64,000 nucleotides of DNA from Nostocoides sp. (GCA_016702415.1 JADJEA010000001.1:787001-851000), one strand, 5' to 3'; shown: positions 1 to 8,680, counted from the stretch's first letter. Notes: generated by a model not told the origin, from the letters alone. Numbers and translations are program-made.

Positions 1-1
1 G

Positions 2-724
2 CTCGCTGCCGGTATGCCGCTGCCTCGCCTCCTGGAGTTCGACCGGATCAGCGAGGCGCACCCGGCTGCGCTGGTCGGGGTGCTGGCGGGTACGCGGCAT
101 ACCCCCGCCGAGGGGAGCGGCGCCGCAGCTGCCCTGACCGCGCTTGCCCTGCAGGGCGGATCGGCGAGTCTGGCCGCGCACCGGGCCGGGACAGCGATCG
201 ACGCCGGGGGACTGGTGCCGGACGAGGTCTCGGCCAACTCCTGGACGCAGAAGGTCGAGGACGTCGATCCCCTCGAACTCCTCGAGGTGCAGCTGTGCAA
301 TGCCGTCGCGCCCTTCCTCCTGGTCTCGCGGCTGCGCCGGTCCTTGCGGGCGGCGGTGGCGCGCGGGGCCCGGCGGGCGTATGTGGTGAACGTGTCCGCG
401 ATGGAGGGGCAGTTCGGCCGGCGCTACAAGGGGCCGGGGCACCCGCACACCAATATGGCCAAGGCCGGGCTGAACATGCTTACGCGGACGTCGGCGCGGG
501 AGATGTTCACGACCGACCGCATCCTCATGACCGCGGTGGATACGGGCTGGATCACCGACGAACGCCCGCACGCCGAGAAGCTGCGGATCGCCGCCGAGGG
601 GTGGCACGCGCCCCTCGACCTCATCGACGGTGCCGCGCGGGTCTACGACCCGATCGTGCGCGGCGAGGCCGGTGAGGACCTGTTCGGCGTCTTCCTCAAG
701 GACTACGCGCCCCACCCCTGGTGA
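2..724 (+). CDS. SDR-family oxidoreductase, C-terminal part (5' end outside window)
   Basis: C-terminal part of a short-chain dehydrogenase/reductase; the frame is open to the first base, so the gene begins upstream and the ATG at 14 is probably internal. The visible part has the strand-5 segment VVNVSAMEG (conserved Asn/Ser) followed by HPHTNMAKAGLNM, where the usual catalytic YxxxK appears as TxxxK, and ends in DLFGVFLKDYAPHPW. This matches an actinobacterial subfamily of about 450-490 residues with an N-terminal extension, as I recall it; substrate unknown. The absent Tyr makes a classical SDR mechanism doubtful. About 50 bases separate it from the convergent FAD-linked oxidase, with no obvious terminator. 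Confidence 0.75.
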   Translation, partial: LAAGMPLPRLLEFDRISEAHPAALVGVLAGTRHTPAEGSGAAAALTALALQGGSASLAAHRAGTAIDAGGLVPDEVSANSWTQKVEDVDPLELLEVQLCNAVAPFLLVSRLRRSLRAAVARGARRAYVVNVSAMEGQFGRRYKGPGHPHTNMAKAGLNMLTRTSAREMFTTDRILMTAVDTGWITDERPHAEKLRIAAEGWHAPLDLIDGAARVYDPIVRGEAGEDLFGVFLKDYAPHPW

Positions 725-771
725 GTCCCCGGCCGTGAGCACCAGGGCACGCGGAGAGAGCGTGACCGGGG

Positions 772-2136
772 TCAGAAACCCGCGCCCGGGTTGAGGATTC
801 CCTGCGGGTCGAGGGCGGCCTTGATCCGCAGCGTCAGCTCCATGACGTCGGGGCCGAGCTGGTCGGGCAGGGCGGCGCGCTTGAGGCGGCCCACGCCATG
901 CTCACCCGTGATCGTCCCCCCGCGCCGGATGGCGGCGGCCATGATCGCGGCGAACGCCTCCTCCGCCCGCGCGGCGGCCGCGTCGTCACCGGGCGGCACG
1001 ACGATGATCGGGTGCGTATTGCCGTCGCCGGCGTGGGCGACCGTGCAGATCTCCACGGCATACCGTGCGCCGATCGCCTCGACGTCGGCGAGCAACCCGG
1101 GAAGCTCCGTCAGCGGAGCCCCGACGTCCTCCAACAGCAGCGACCCGCGCGCCTCGGTCGCGGGGAAGGCGAGCCGTCGCGCCTGGACGAACAACTCGCC
1201 CTCGTCGGGATCCTCGGTGGTGAAGACGGAGTCGGCGGCGGCGGCGCGGCATACCTGCGACATCGCCTCGATCTCGGCACCACGGGCGGTCGGGTGGGCA
1301 TCGGACTGCATGAGCAGCAGCGCGCCGGCCGTCCGGTCCAGCCCCATCGGGCGATAGTCCTCGACCGCGTTGATCGTCGCCCGGTCCATGAGTTCGACCA
1401 TCGAGGGGCGGGCGCGGCGGCATACGGCGAGGACGGCGGTCGCCGCCGCGCTCACCGTGGGGAAGGTGGCCACGAGCGTCGCCGGTGCCTCGGGAAGCGG
1501 CACGAGCCGCAGGATCGCCCGGGTGACGATGCCCAGAGTGCCCTCCGACCCGACGAACAGCTTGGTCAGGGGCAGGCCCGCGACGTCCTTGATCCGGCGC
1601 CCACCGAGCGTGACCAGCCGACCGTCGGCCAGGACGACGTCCAGGCCCATGACGTAGTCGACCGTGACGCCATACTTCACGCAGCACAGGCCGCCGGCAT
1701 TGGTCGCCACATTGCCGCCGATCGAGCAGATCTCGAACGAGCTGGGGTCGGGGGGATACCACAGACCGTGCGCGCGGGCGGCGGCCTTGACCTCGGCGTT
1801 GAACGCGCCCGGCTCGACGATCGCGACGCGGTTCTCGGTGTCGATCTCGATGTGCCGCAGTCGTTCCAGGGTCAGCACGATGCCGCCGTCGACCGCCGAT
1901 GCGCCGCCGGAGAGGCCCGATCCCGCCCCGCGCGGCACCACCGGGATGCCGTATGCCGCCGCCCACCGCACCGTCGCCTGGACCTGATCCGCGGTGGTCG
2001 GGCGCACCACCGCGCGGGGTCGGCCGGCGTTGGGGTCGCGCGCCCAGTCGTGGCGGTACTTCTCCATGACCGTCGGGTCGGTCACCACGACCCCCTCGGG
2101 CAGGGAGGTGACCAGGAGAGCGACCGGATCGTCCAT
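772..2136 (-). CDS. FAD-linked oxidase (glycolate oxidase GlcD / D-lactate dehydrogenase type)
   Basis: Flavoprotein of 454 residues in the VAO/PCMH family: an N-terminal FAD_binding_4 domain (RPRAVVRPTTADQV, then PRGAGSGLSGGA and SIGGNVATNAGG, the FAD pyrophosphate-binding segments) and a C-terminal FAD-oxidase_C domain ending in GEHGVGRLKR. Such enzymes oxidise 2-hydroxy acids such as glycolate or D-lactate and usually pass electrons to quinone or cytochrome; the substrate here is not determined by sequence. I start at ATG 2136 (MDDPVALL), which begins the conserved region; an upstream in-frame start at 2199 would add 21 arginine-rich residues. It is divergent from the amine oxidase at 2242, with about 105 bases between them. 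Confidence 0.85.
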   Translation of the reverse strand: MDDPVALLVTSLPEGVVVTDPTVMEKYRHDWARDPNAGRPRAVVRPTTADQVQATVRWAAAYGIPVVPRGAGSGLSGGASAVDGGIVLTLERLRHIEIDTENRVAIVEPGAFNAEVKAAARAHGLWYPPDPSSFEICSIGGNVATNAGGLCCVKYGVTVDYVMGLDVVLADGRLVTLGGRRIKDVAGLPLTKLFVGSEGTLGIVTRAILRLVPLPEAPATLVATFPTVSAAATAVLAVCRRARPSMVELMDRATINAVEDYRPMGLDRTAGALLLMQSDAHPTARGAEIEAMSQVCRAAAADSVFTTEDPDEGELFVQARRLAFPATEARGSLLLEDVGAPLTELPGLLADVEAIGARYAVEICTVAHAGDGNTHPIIVVPPGDDAAAARAEEAFAAIMAAAIRRGGTITGEHGVGRLKRAALPDQLGPDVMELTLRIKAALDPQGILNPGAGF

Positions 2137-2241
2137 GGGTTCACTCAACCACGCACGCCCGACAGCGCGGCGGGCGACGGGGCGGCGAGGGATTACCATA
2201 TCGTCATACCATTATTGTTCGGTTCGGCGACCGGAGGTCCC

Positions 2242-3624
2242 ATGCCCCTCACCCGACGTGCGCTCGTGTCCGCTTCCGTGCTCGGCGTCTCCGCGCTGGC
2301 GCCCGGGCTCGGTGTCGCCGCCGCGACCGCCGACCCCTCCCGCCGCGTCCTCGTGGTGGGTGCGGGGATCGCCGGCATCGCCGCCGCCCGGTCCCTGGCC
2401 GATCAGGGGTATGCCGTGACCGTCCTCGAAGCCCGCGACCGGATCGGCGGCCGGATCCACACCAGCCGCATCTGGCCCGACCTGCCGGTCGAGCTGGGCG
2501 CGTCGTGGATTCACGAACGCGACGGCAACCCGCTCACCGCGGTGGCCACCCAGGCGGGTTTGACCATGGTCTCGACGGACTACGACAGCGCCGTCACGTA
2601 CGACGCGCGGCTGGGGCGAATCCCGACGGGGGCGGGATCGGCATACGACCGGATGCTGCGCCGGATCGAGGCGGGAATCCGGCGGGGATACGCCCTTCCC
2701 CGGGACACCGCTTTGCGTGGGCATCTCGAGCGCTCCATTGGCTTGGCCACCCTGGACGAGGCCCAACAACGCCTGGCGAACCACCACATCGTCAGCCTGG
2801 CGGACGACGAGTTCGCCGGGGATTCGGCGCAGTTGTCCGCGTGGTACTGGGACAGCATGGGGGGATTCGAGGGCCTCGATGTCGTTCTCCCGCACGGCTA
2901 CGACCGGCTCGTCGGGTATCTCGCCGACGGCCTCGACATCCGCCTCGGTGCGGTCGTTCGGCGCGTCGATCGCCTCGCGAACGGCGTGCGGGTCCACACC
3001 GACGACGAGGTGATCGCGGCGGCGCGCGTCATCGTCACCGTGCCGCTCGGGGTGCTCAAGCACGCAGCGATCGAGTTCCACCCGGCACTTCCCCCGCGCA
3101 AACGCGCCGCCGTCCGCGCTCTCGGGATGGGCAGCGGGACACTGACCAAGGTGTGGCTGCGATTCCCGGACACGTTCTGGGACACCACCGATTGGATCGA
3201 GCACGTCGCCGACACCGACGAGCGAGGTCGCTTCCACCAGTGGCTCAACGCCTCCCGGCTCACCGGTCAGCCGCTGGTGTGCGGGTTCCTCGGTGGGGCG
3301 TATGCCGCGCGCGCCGAGACGTGGACCGACGCCCGGATCGTCGCCGAGGCCATGGAGGTGCTGAGGACGATGTATGGCGCGCGCATCCCCGATCCGGTCG
3401 GATGGCAGATCCCGCGGTGGAGTCGGGATCCGTTCAGCTACGGGTCGTATTCGTTCAATGCCCTCGGCTCCCGCCCGCAGATGCGCAACGACCTCGCCGG
3501 CCCGATCGCCGGGCGGGTGTTCTTCGCCGGCGAGGCGACGCATCGATCGCTCTTCGCGACCGCCCATGGGGCGTATCTGAGCGGGCTGCGCGCCGCCCGG
3601 CAGGTTCGGGCGGTCGATGAGTGA
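2242..3624 (+). CDS. Tat-exported flavin monoamine oxidase
   Basis: Flavin-containing amine oxidase of 460 residues. The N-terminus (MPLTRRALVSASVLGVSAL) is a twin-arginine type signal, followed by the dinucleotide-binding motif VLVVGAGIAGIAAAR at residues 36-50 and EARDRIGGRIHT. The C-terminal FAD motif is FFAGEATHRSLFATAHGAYLSG. It should oxidatively deaminate an amine with release of H2O2, probably outside the cytoplasm if the signal works. The ATG at 2242 is preceded by a strong GGAGGT site (2233-2238), which decides this start; a long upstream open frame is the shadow of the opposite gene. It overlaps the TetR gene by 8 bases, suggesting co-transcription with its regulator. Confidence 0.88.
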   Translation: MPLTRRALVSASVLGVSALAPGLGVAAATADPSRRVLVVGAGIAGIAAARSLADQGYAVTVLEARDRIGGRIHTSRIWPDLPVELGASWIHERDGNPLTAVATQAGLTMVSTDYDSAVTYDARLGRIPTGAGSAYDRMLRRIEAGIRRGYALPRDTALRGHLERSIGLATLDEAQQRLANHHIVSLADDEFAGDSAQLSAWYWDSMGGFEGLDVVLPHGYDRLVGYLADGLDIRLGAVVRRVDRLANGVRVHTDDEVIAAARVIVTVPLGVLKHAAIEFHPALPPRKRAAVRALGMGSGTLTKVWLRFPDTFWDTTDWIEHVADTDERGRFHQWLNASRLTGQPLVCGFLGGAYAARAETWTDARIVAEAMEVLRTMYGARIPDPVGWQIPRWSRDPFSYGSYSFNALGSRPQMRNDLAGPIAGRVFFAGEATHRSLFATAHGAYLSGLRAARQVRAVDE

Positions 3625-4345
3625 TCGCCGGGCGAGCGGGTTCGATCGCCCGGGGCGGGAGGGTGCTGGTCGCCCGAGGCGGGAGGGTGCCGGTCGCGCG
3701 GGGCGGCCGCGCGTGCATACCGATGCCGTGATTCTCGACGGCGCGGCCCGGGCGCTAGTCGCCAGGGGGTATCAGGGCCTGCGATATCGCGATGTTGCCG
3801 ACGCCAGCGGCGTTCCGGTCGCCAGCGTCCAGCACCGCTATCCCACTCTCGATGCGCTGCGGCGAGCCGCCCTGTGTCGCAAGGTGCGGCTGGAGTTGGA
3901 CGACCTCCTCACGGCCCTGGACGGCCACGCCGACCCGTGGGCGTGGATCGTGGCCATGATCGAGCGATCGGTCGCCCGAGACGCGGTCGTCCGGGCGCAC
4001 GGGTGGGCGTTGTGGCTGGAGTATCTTCACGCCGCCGCCCGCGACCCCGACCTCGCGCGGGACGCCGACGAGGTCGACGCCCTGTGGCTGGGGTCCTTGG
4101 CCGACGTCATCGCCCGGGGCGCCTCCTCGGGGGTCTTCGAGCCGGTGGTGCCCGTCCGGGATGCCGCGCGCCTGCTGCAGGGAATGATCGACGGCCTCGG
4201 CTCCACCCTCGCCGTGCCCCGGAGCGACGCGCAGGCCGGGGTGGTCATCGACCTCCTAGTCAGCGGCGCCGAGGCCCTCCTGCGCCCCGTCCCGCAAGAA
4301 AGCGGACCCCGGGCTACAGCAATGCGGGCCAGGGCGACGTCGTGA
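3617..4345 (+). CDS. TetR-family transcriptional regulator
   Basis: TetR-type repressor of 242 residues. A basic, repetitive N-terminal tail (GREGAGRPRREGAGRAGRPR, two GREGAG-like repeats) precedes the helix-turn-helix, recognisable as ILDGAARALVARGYQGLRYRDVADASGVPVASVQHRYPTL in pieces: the ALVARGY and DVADASGVPVASVQHRYP segments. The remaining part is an all-helical ligand domain. The start codon overlaps the end of the monoamine oxidase gene by 8 bases, so it likely controls that enzyme or its substrate pathway in cis. The extra Arg/Gly tail is unusual for the family and encoded by short direct DNA repeats (gaggcgggagggtgc-type), so the true start could be slightly downstream. Confidence 0.85.
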   Translation: MSDRRASGFDRPGREGAGRPRREGAGRAGRPRVHTDAVILDGAARALVARGYQGLRYRDVADASGVPVASVQHRYPTLDALRRAALCRKVRLELDDLLTALDGHADPWAWIVAMIERSVARDAVVRAHGWALWLEYLHAAARDPDLARDADEVDALWLGSLADVIARGASSGVFEPVVPVRDAARLLQGMIDGLGSTLAVPRSDAQAGVVIDLLVSGAEALLRPVPQESGPRATAMRARATS

Positions 4346-4362
4346 GCGGGGGAGTGTCGTCG

Positions 4363-4390
4363 CTGGGGGCATTGATCTGGGGGCATTGAT
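4363..4390 (+). repeat. 14-bp perfect tandem duplication
   Basis: The 14-mer ctgggggcattgat occurs twice head to tail (4363-4376, 4377-4390) just downstream of the TetR stop and about 50 bases from the 3' end of the convergent tRNA-Gly. It looks like a slippage duplication; no function is suggested. Confidence 0.8.
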
Positions 4391-4442
4391 GGAGCCGAGG
4401 GTTCGCCCAAGGCCGGCCAGCCACGCCGGCGGATTCGTTGAG

Positions 4443-4513
4443 AGCCGATGACGGGAATCGAACCCGCGTGTCCAGCTTGGGAAGCTGGCGCTCTACCATT
4501 GAGCTACATCGGC
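4443..4513 (-). tRNA. tRNA-Gly (anticodon CCC)
   Basis: A 71-base cloverleaf on the minus strand. The acceptor stem is GCCGATG/CATCGGC. The anticodon stem CCAGC/GCTGG closes the loop TTCCCAA, giving anticodon CCC. The T-arm GGGTTCGATTCCC is canonical. CCA is not encoded. It reads GGG glycine codons, which are common in this GC-rich genome. Confidence 0.95.
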
Positions 4514-4605
4514 AGCGGCCGACGGGACGTGCCCGGCGGCGCCCAGAGATTCTAACCCAGGGTCACCACGCTCGGGTTCGCGGGCGGCATACGGCCAGGT
4601 CCCGG

Positions 4606-5562
4606 TCAGGACGCGGGGAGCAAGGCGGAGGTCACGCGCACGAACCCGGGCCCATAGGTCTGGTCCATCCGCTGCTGCAGCGACCCGTCGTCAAAGAGGA
4701 CCTGCAGGTCGATCACGCTCGTCACACCGTCGACGCTGGAGGACACGAGCCCCGGCGTCTGGGCCAGCGCGGCCTGGGTGTCGAGGAGGTCCGTCTCGGT
4801 GCGCCCACCCTCGGTGACGCACAGCATCCCGCCCCAGACCTTGCGCAAGGCCGCCTCGGCGGCATCCCGACCCTGGGTCACCCTCACATTGAGGATGAGC
4901 TTCTTGGGGTTGTTCGCGCCGTCCCCGTCGGCGTTGGGATCGGCCGCCGCGGGATTGCGTGAGGAGTCCACCCAGAGGGCGCCGAAACCGGGCAGCCCCT
5001 GGGCCACGGTGATCGCCTCCGTTTGCGTCACCGCCGTCGTCGTGGCGGGATCGACGACCGCCCACCCGCCAGCGGGTTCCGCGCAGGGCGTCGGGAAGGC
5101 GTTGCCGGGCCTTGGGGTCGGGTGTTTCTGCTCGTATGCCGCCCGCGTCACCGCCGGCGTCGTCAGCGTCAGGGCACGGCCGTCCCAGGTCCCGGTCACG
5201 GCGTACTCCCCCCAGCGGACCCCGTCCCGCTGTTCGGGCGCGGGCGCCGTGGCCCAGTCCCACCCGATCAGCCGCGGGCCCGAGCACTGCGGCGGCAGGG
5301 AGTCGAGCACCCCGAAGCACACCATCGCCCCCTCGCTGCCCTTCTCCAGCACGGTCCCGACCCCGACGACCTCCCCTTGGGCGGGGACGGCGGACAGGGT
5401 CGCCGAGGACGCCGGGGACGACGTCGATGCCGGCGTCGAGGTGGCCGGGGACGACGAGGCGGACGAGGGCGTCCCCGAGGCGCCGGACGTCGTGCTGCCG
5501 CAGGCGGCCACCAGGAGGGTCGCGGCGAGGGTGAGGGCGGCGGGGAGGCGAGTGGTCGGCAT
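4606..5562 (-). CDS. Putative lipoprotein of unknown function
   Basis: Predicted exported lipoprotein of 318 residues. Starting at ATG 5562 the N-terminus is MPTTRLPAALTLAATLLVAAC, a signal peptide with lipobox LVAAC, followed by a Ser/Thr/Ala/Pro-rich linker of about 45 residues and a folded domain containing GEVVGVGTVLEKG, VCFGVLDSLPPQC and LIGWDW. I do not recognise a named family; similar lipid-anchored proteins are common in actinobacteria. An alternative start at 5586 would put eight residues before the signal. The chosen start is supported by an AAGGGGG ribosome site lying in the loop of a 17-bp inverted repeat whose stem contains the start codon (see that entry), suggesting translation control. 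It is divergent from dcd. Confidence 0.7.
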   Translation of the reverse strand: MPTTRLPAALTLAATLLVAACGSTTSGASGTPSSASSSPATSTPASTSSPASSATLSAVPAQGEVVGVGTVLEKGSEGAMVCFGVLDSLPPQCSGPRLIGWDWATAPAPEQRDGVRWGEYAVTGTWDGRALTLTTPAVTRAAYEQKHPTPRPGNAFPTPCAEPAGGWAVVDPATTTAVTQTEAITVAQGLPGFGALWVDSSRNPAAADPNADGDGANNPKKLILNVRVTQGRDAAEAALRKVWGGMLCVTEGGRTETDLLDTQAALAQTPGLVSSSVDGVTSVIDLQVLFDDGSLQQRMDQTYGPGFVRVTSALLPAS

Positions 5563-5591
5563 ACCCCCTTGACGTATGCCGACCACTCGCC
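5547..5591 (-). promoter_or_regulatory. 17-bp perfect inverted repeat enclosing the lipoprotein start codon
   Basis: ggcgagtggtcggcata at 5547-5563 and its exact complement at 5575-5591 flank an 11-base loop. Read on the minus strand, the loop carries AAGGGGG, a good ribosome binding site for the ATG at 5562, and the ATG lies in the 3' arm. The folded mRNA would expose the site but hide the start codon. Both arms contain the genome-wide word GTATGCC. It could also act as a DNA operator between the divergent lipoprotein and dcd genes. Confidence 0.7.
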
Positions 5592-5642
5592 GTTCCCGAC
5601 ATCCCTCCCCGGTGCTCGCGTCCGAACGACTAGGTTGACGTC

Positions 5643-6218
5643 GTGCTGCTCTCCGACCGCGACATCCGCGCCGAGATCGACCACGGCCGCGTCGTCCTCG
5701 ACCCCTGGGATCCCGCGATGATCCAGCCGAGCAGCGTCGATGTGCGGCTCGACAAGTACTTCCGGCTCTTCGACAACCACAAGTACCGCGTCATCGACCC
5801 GGCGACGGACCAGCCCGACCTGACCCGGCTCGTCGAGGTCGACGCCGGTGAGGGCTTCGTCCTGCACCCGGGGGAGTTCGTCCTCGGCAGCACGTTGGAG
5901 TCCGTGAGCCTGCCCGACGACCTGGCCGCCCGCGTCGAGGGCAAGTCGAGCCTGGGCCGCCTCGGACTGCTCACCCATGCGACCGCCGGGTTCGTCGACC
6001 CGGGATTTTCCGGGCACGTCACCCTCGAACTCTCCAATGTCGCAACCCTCCCGATCATGCTCTGGCCTGGGATGAAGATCGGCCAACTCGCCTTCTTCCG
6101 CCTCTCCAGTCCCGCCGAGAATCCGTACGGCAGTGCTGCCTACGGCTCGCACTACCAAGGGCAACGCGGCCCGACAGCCAGCCGCTCCTTCCAGAACTTC
6201 CACAAAACCCCCCTCTGA
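5643..6218 (+). CDS. dcd: dCTP deaminase (dUMP-forming type)
   Basis: Trimeric cytosolic enzyme of pyrimidine nucleotide synthesis that deaminates dCTP; actinobacterial members such as the M. tuberculosis enzyme also hydrolyse the product to dUMP. The 191-residue length fits. The phosphate-binding segment RVEGKSSLGRLGLLTH begins near residue 97 and the catalytic Glu is in HVTLELSN (about residue 129); the C-terminal QGQRGPTASRS tail closes over the nucleotide. The start is GTG 5643, which begins the conserved MLLSDRDIR segment. The alpha/beta hydrolase follows 5 bases after the stop, so the two are probably transcribed together. Confidence 0.95.
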   Translation: MLLSDRDIRAEIDHGRVVLDPWDPAMIQPSSVDVRLDKYFRLFDNHKYRVIDPATDQPDLTRLVEVDAGEGFVLHPGEFVLGSTLESVSLPDDLAARVEGKSSLGRLGLLTHATAGFVDPGFSGHVTLELSNVATLPIMLWPGMKIGQLAFFRLSSPAENPYGSAAYGSHYQGQRGPTASRSFQNFHKTPL

Positions 6219-6223
6219 GCCGG

Positions 6224-6859
6224 ATGCCGACCCCACCCGCCGCGCCCGGTCTGGTCTGGGTAGCGGCACCGCCCGACCCTGCGGGCGTCGTCCTGGTCCT
6301 CCACGGCGGTCAGGTGTCCAGTAGCCATCCCGTCGGGCGGACCGATCTGGCCCCGGCGCGGATGATCCCCATCGCCCGTCGCATCGCGTCGGCCGGTCAG
6401 GGACGGCTCGCCGTGGTCCGGGTCCGCAACCGGGTCCGGGGATGGAACGGCTCGTCCGCCGATCCCCTCGCCGACGCCAGGCACGCCCTCGGTATCGTCC
6501 GCGACCGGTGGGGCGGCATACCCGTCGGGGTGGTCGGTCATTCCATGGGCGGGCGGGTCGCGCTTCGCCTCGCCGAGGATCCCGGCGTCGCGCTCGTCGT
6601 CGGGCTCGCGCCGTGGATCGATCGGAGCGATGCTCCGCTCGGTCGTCCCGGACTGCCGGTCCTGCTCATGCACGGCAGCGCCGATGTGGTCACCTCTCCC
6701 CGCGCCACCAGGAGGTATGCCGAGTCCCTCCTCGCCCGCGGCGTCCGGGTCCAACTCGATCTCGTCGCCCTCTCGCTGCACGCGATGACTCCGTGGTCGG
6801 GCTACTGGCATGAGCGCGTCGCGACCTTCGTCGCCGAGGGTCTCCGCGCCCCCGACTGA
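6224..6859 (+). CDS. Alpha/beta hydrolase (dienelactone-hydrolase-like)
   Basis: Small serine hydrolase of 211 residues with the alpha/beta fold. The nucleophile elbow is GHSMGG (Ser107), the acid is probably Asp154 in LLMHGSADVV, and the base His186 in SLHAMTPW. The oxyanion region is VLVLHGG near residue 24. The substrate cannot be predicted. It begins 5 bases after dcd, so it likely shares that transcript, and it is followed by a gap of about 97 bases before the OpuC-type operon. The frame is intact and composition matches its neighbours. Confidence 0.85.
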   Translation: MPTPPAAPGLVWVAAPPDPAGVVLVLHGGQVSSSHPVGRTDLAPARMIPIARRIASAGQGRLAVVRVRNRVRGWNGSSADPLADARHALGIVRDRWGGIPVGVVGHSMGGRVALRLAEDPGVALVVGLAPWIDRSDAPLGRPGLPVLLMHGSADVVTSPRATRRYAESLLARGVRVQLDLVALSLHAMTPWSGYWHERVATFVAEGLRAPD

Positions 6860-6956
6860 GCACCCGATTGAGGCCCGGACTGAACGGCATCCTCGCTGGT
6901 CGGGCGGTTGTCGGCGGGCTCGGTTACGGTGATCACACCACCCGGGAGAGGCAGTC

Positions 6957-8051
6957 ATGATCCGTTTCGAGGCCGTGACCAAGGCGTATGCCGATGCCTC
7001 CCCCGCCGTGGACGACCTCACCCTCGAGGCCCCCACCGGGGCGATCACCGTCCTCGTCGGACCGTCCGGGTGTGGCAAGACGACGACGCTGCGCATGGTC
7101 AACCGGATGATCGAGCCGACCTCCGGCCGGATCACCATCGACGGCGTCGACACCGCGTCGATGGACCCCGCCCGGCTGCGGCGGGGGATCGGCTACGTCA
7201 TCCAGCACGGTGGCCTCTTCCCCCACCAGACGGTCGAGCGCAATATCGCCACCGTGCCGCTGCTGCTCGGCTGGGATCGCGCGAAAGCCCTGTCCCGGGC
7301 CCGCGAGCTCATCGAGCTGGTCGGCCTCCCCGCCGCTCTCGGCCGGCGCTATCCCGCGGCCCTCAGCGGTGGGCAGCAGCAACGGGTCGGGGTGGCCCGC
7401 GCGCTCGCGGCCGATCCTCCGGTGATGCTCATGGACGAGCCGTTCTCGGCGGTCGACCCGGTGGTGCGGGACCAGTTGCAGGAGGAGTTCCTGCGCCTTC
7501 AGTCCCACCTGGGCAAGACCATCCTCTTCGTCACCCACGACATCGACGAGGCCATCAAGCTCGGCGACCAGGTTGCGGTGCTCCGGGTCGGGGGGCGACT
7601 GGCCCAGCTCGCGCCGCCCGCGCAGTTGCTTGCCCACCCGGCCGACGATTTCGTGGCGGGATTCGTCGGGCGTGACCGCGGCTATCGCGCCCTCGGGTTC
7701 GTCGCTGCCACCCTCCCCGTCCGGCCCGAACGCACCGTCGCACTGGGCAGCACCGTCGGGGCGGGGGAGGGCTGGGTGCTGGTCGTCGACGACGGCCGCC
7801 CCCTCGGGTGGCTCGACACCGCCCGGCATCCCGGCCCGGTGGATCGCTCGTCGCTGGCCCTCGGGGGGACGCTCGCGAGCGCCGGCGGGTCCCTGCGCGC
7901 CGCGCTCGATGCGGCCCTGTCCAGCCCGAGCGGGCGTGGCGTCGTCGTCGACGACGAGGGCCGGGTCGTCGGCACCGCGACACCGAGCGACGTCATCGCC
8001 GCGATCGAGGCCCAGCGAGCCGAGTCCGCCGCTGGCGGAGGTGCGCCGTGA
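6957..8051 (+). CDS. opuCA: Compatible-solute ABC transporter ATPase (OpuCA/ProV type)
   Basis: ATP-binding subunit of 364 residues for quaternary amine (glycine betaine, carnitine or choline) uptake. Walker A GPSGCGKT is at residues 35-42, the signature LSGGQQQRVG starts at 136, Walker B VMLMDEP at 156 and the switch His in FVTHDIDEA. The C-terminal third (about residues 235-355) is a degenerate CBS-domain pair, ending GRVVGTATPSDVIAAIEAQ; in this family CBS domains sense ionic strength. ATG 6957 follows GGGAGAGGCAG. Its stop overlaps the next start (GTGA), and four genes in a row make a complete operon: ATPase, permease, permease, binding protein. Confidence 0.92.
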   Translation: MIRFEAVTKAYADASPAVDDLTLEAPTGAITVLVGPSGCGKTTTLRMVNRMIEPTSGRITIDGVDTASMDPARLRRGIGYVIQHGGLFPHQTVERNIATVPLLLGWDRAKALSRARELIELVGLPAALGRRYPAALSGGQQQRVGVARALAADPPVMLMDEPFSAVDPVVRDQLQEEFLRLQSHLGKTILFVTHDIDEAIKLGDQVAVLRVGGRLAQLAPPAQLLAHPADDFVAGFVGRDRGYRALGFVAATLPVRPERTVALGSTVGAGEGWVLVVDDGRPLGWLDTARHPGPVDRSSLALGGTLASAGGSLRAALDAALSSPSGRGVVVDDEGRVVGTATPSDVIAAIEAQRAESAAGGGAP

Positions 8052-8680
8052 CCTGGGCCCTGGACCACCTGGGGGTCATCGCGAGTCTGACGTGGCGGCA
8101 TACGCTCCTGGCCGGCATCCCGCTGCTCCTCGGGCTTCTCGTCGCCATCCCGCTCGGGTGGGTCGCCCATCGCGTTCCGGCCCTCGCGCCGGTGACCATC
8201 GTCGGGACCGGGCTGCTTTACACCATTCCCTCGCTGGCGCTCTTCATCCTCATGCCGCTGGTCCTCGGCACCCGCATCCTCGATCCGATCAATGTCGTCG
8301 TCGCGATGACGGTCTACACGGTGGCGCTCCTGGTTCGCACCGTCGTCGACGGGCTGCGCTCGGTGCCCGCCGATGTCGACGCGGCGGCAACGGCCATGGG
8401 TTTCGGGAGATTCCGGCGACTGTGGCAGGTCCAACTCCCGCTCGCGATTCCCGTCATCGCCGCTGGCCTCCGGGTCGCCGCCGTCAGCAATGTCAGCATC
8501 GTCAGCATCGCCTCGCTCATCGGTGTCGCCCAACTCGGCTCGCTGCTGACCGACGGCTACAACCGTGCGATCGCCGGTGAGCTCCTCACCGGCATCGTCG
8601 CCGCACTGTTGCTGGCCCTCGTCTTCGATCTCGTCGTCGTCGGGACGGCCCGGCTCCTGACCCCGTGGCGGTCCCCGTGA
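8048..8680 (+). CDS. opuCB: Compatible-solute ABC transporter permease 1
   Basis: Inner-membrane permease of 210 residues with about five hydrophobic helices and the cytoplasmic EAA-type loop DAAATAMGFGRFRRLWQVQLP that docks the ATPase. Features typical of OpuCB/ProW permeases include YTIPSLALFILMP and the C-terminal TDGYNRAIAGELLTGIVAALL. The start is GTG 8048, overlapping the ATPase stop by four bases (GTGA), which implies translational coupling. The stop overlaps the second permease start in the same way. Intact, with no anomalies. Confidence 0.9.
   Translation: MTWALDHLGVIASLTWRHTLLAGIPLLLGLLVAIPLGWVAHRVPALAPVTIVGTGLLYTIPSLALFILMPLVLGTRILDPINVVVAMTVYTVALLVRTVVDGLRSVPADVDAAATAMGFGRFRRLWQVQLPLAIPVIAAGLRVAAVSNVSIVSIASLIGVAQLGSLLTDGYNRAIAGELLTGIVAALLLALVFDLVVVGTARLLTPWRSP

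Noticed and set aside
898..2241. Long plus-strand open frame continuous with the amine oxidase
   Set aside because: It is the shadow of the FAD-linked oxidase on the other strand; the GGAGGT site and Tat signal place the true start at 2242.
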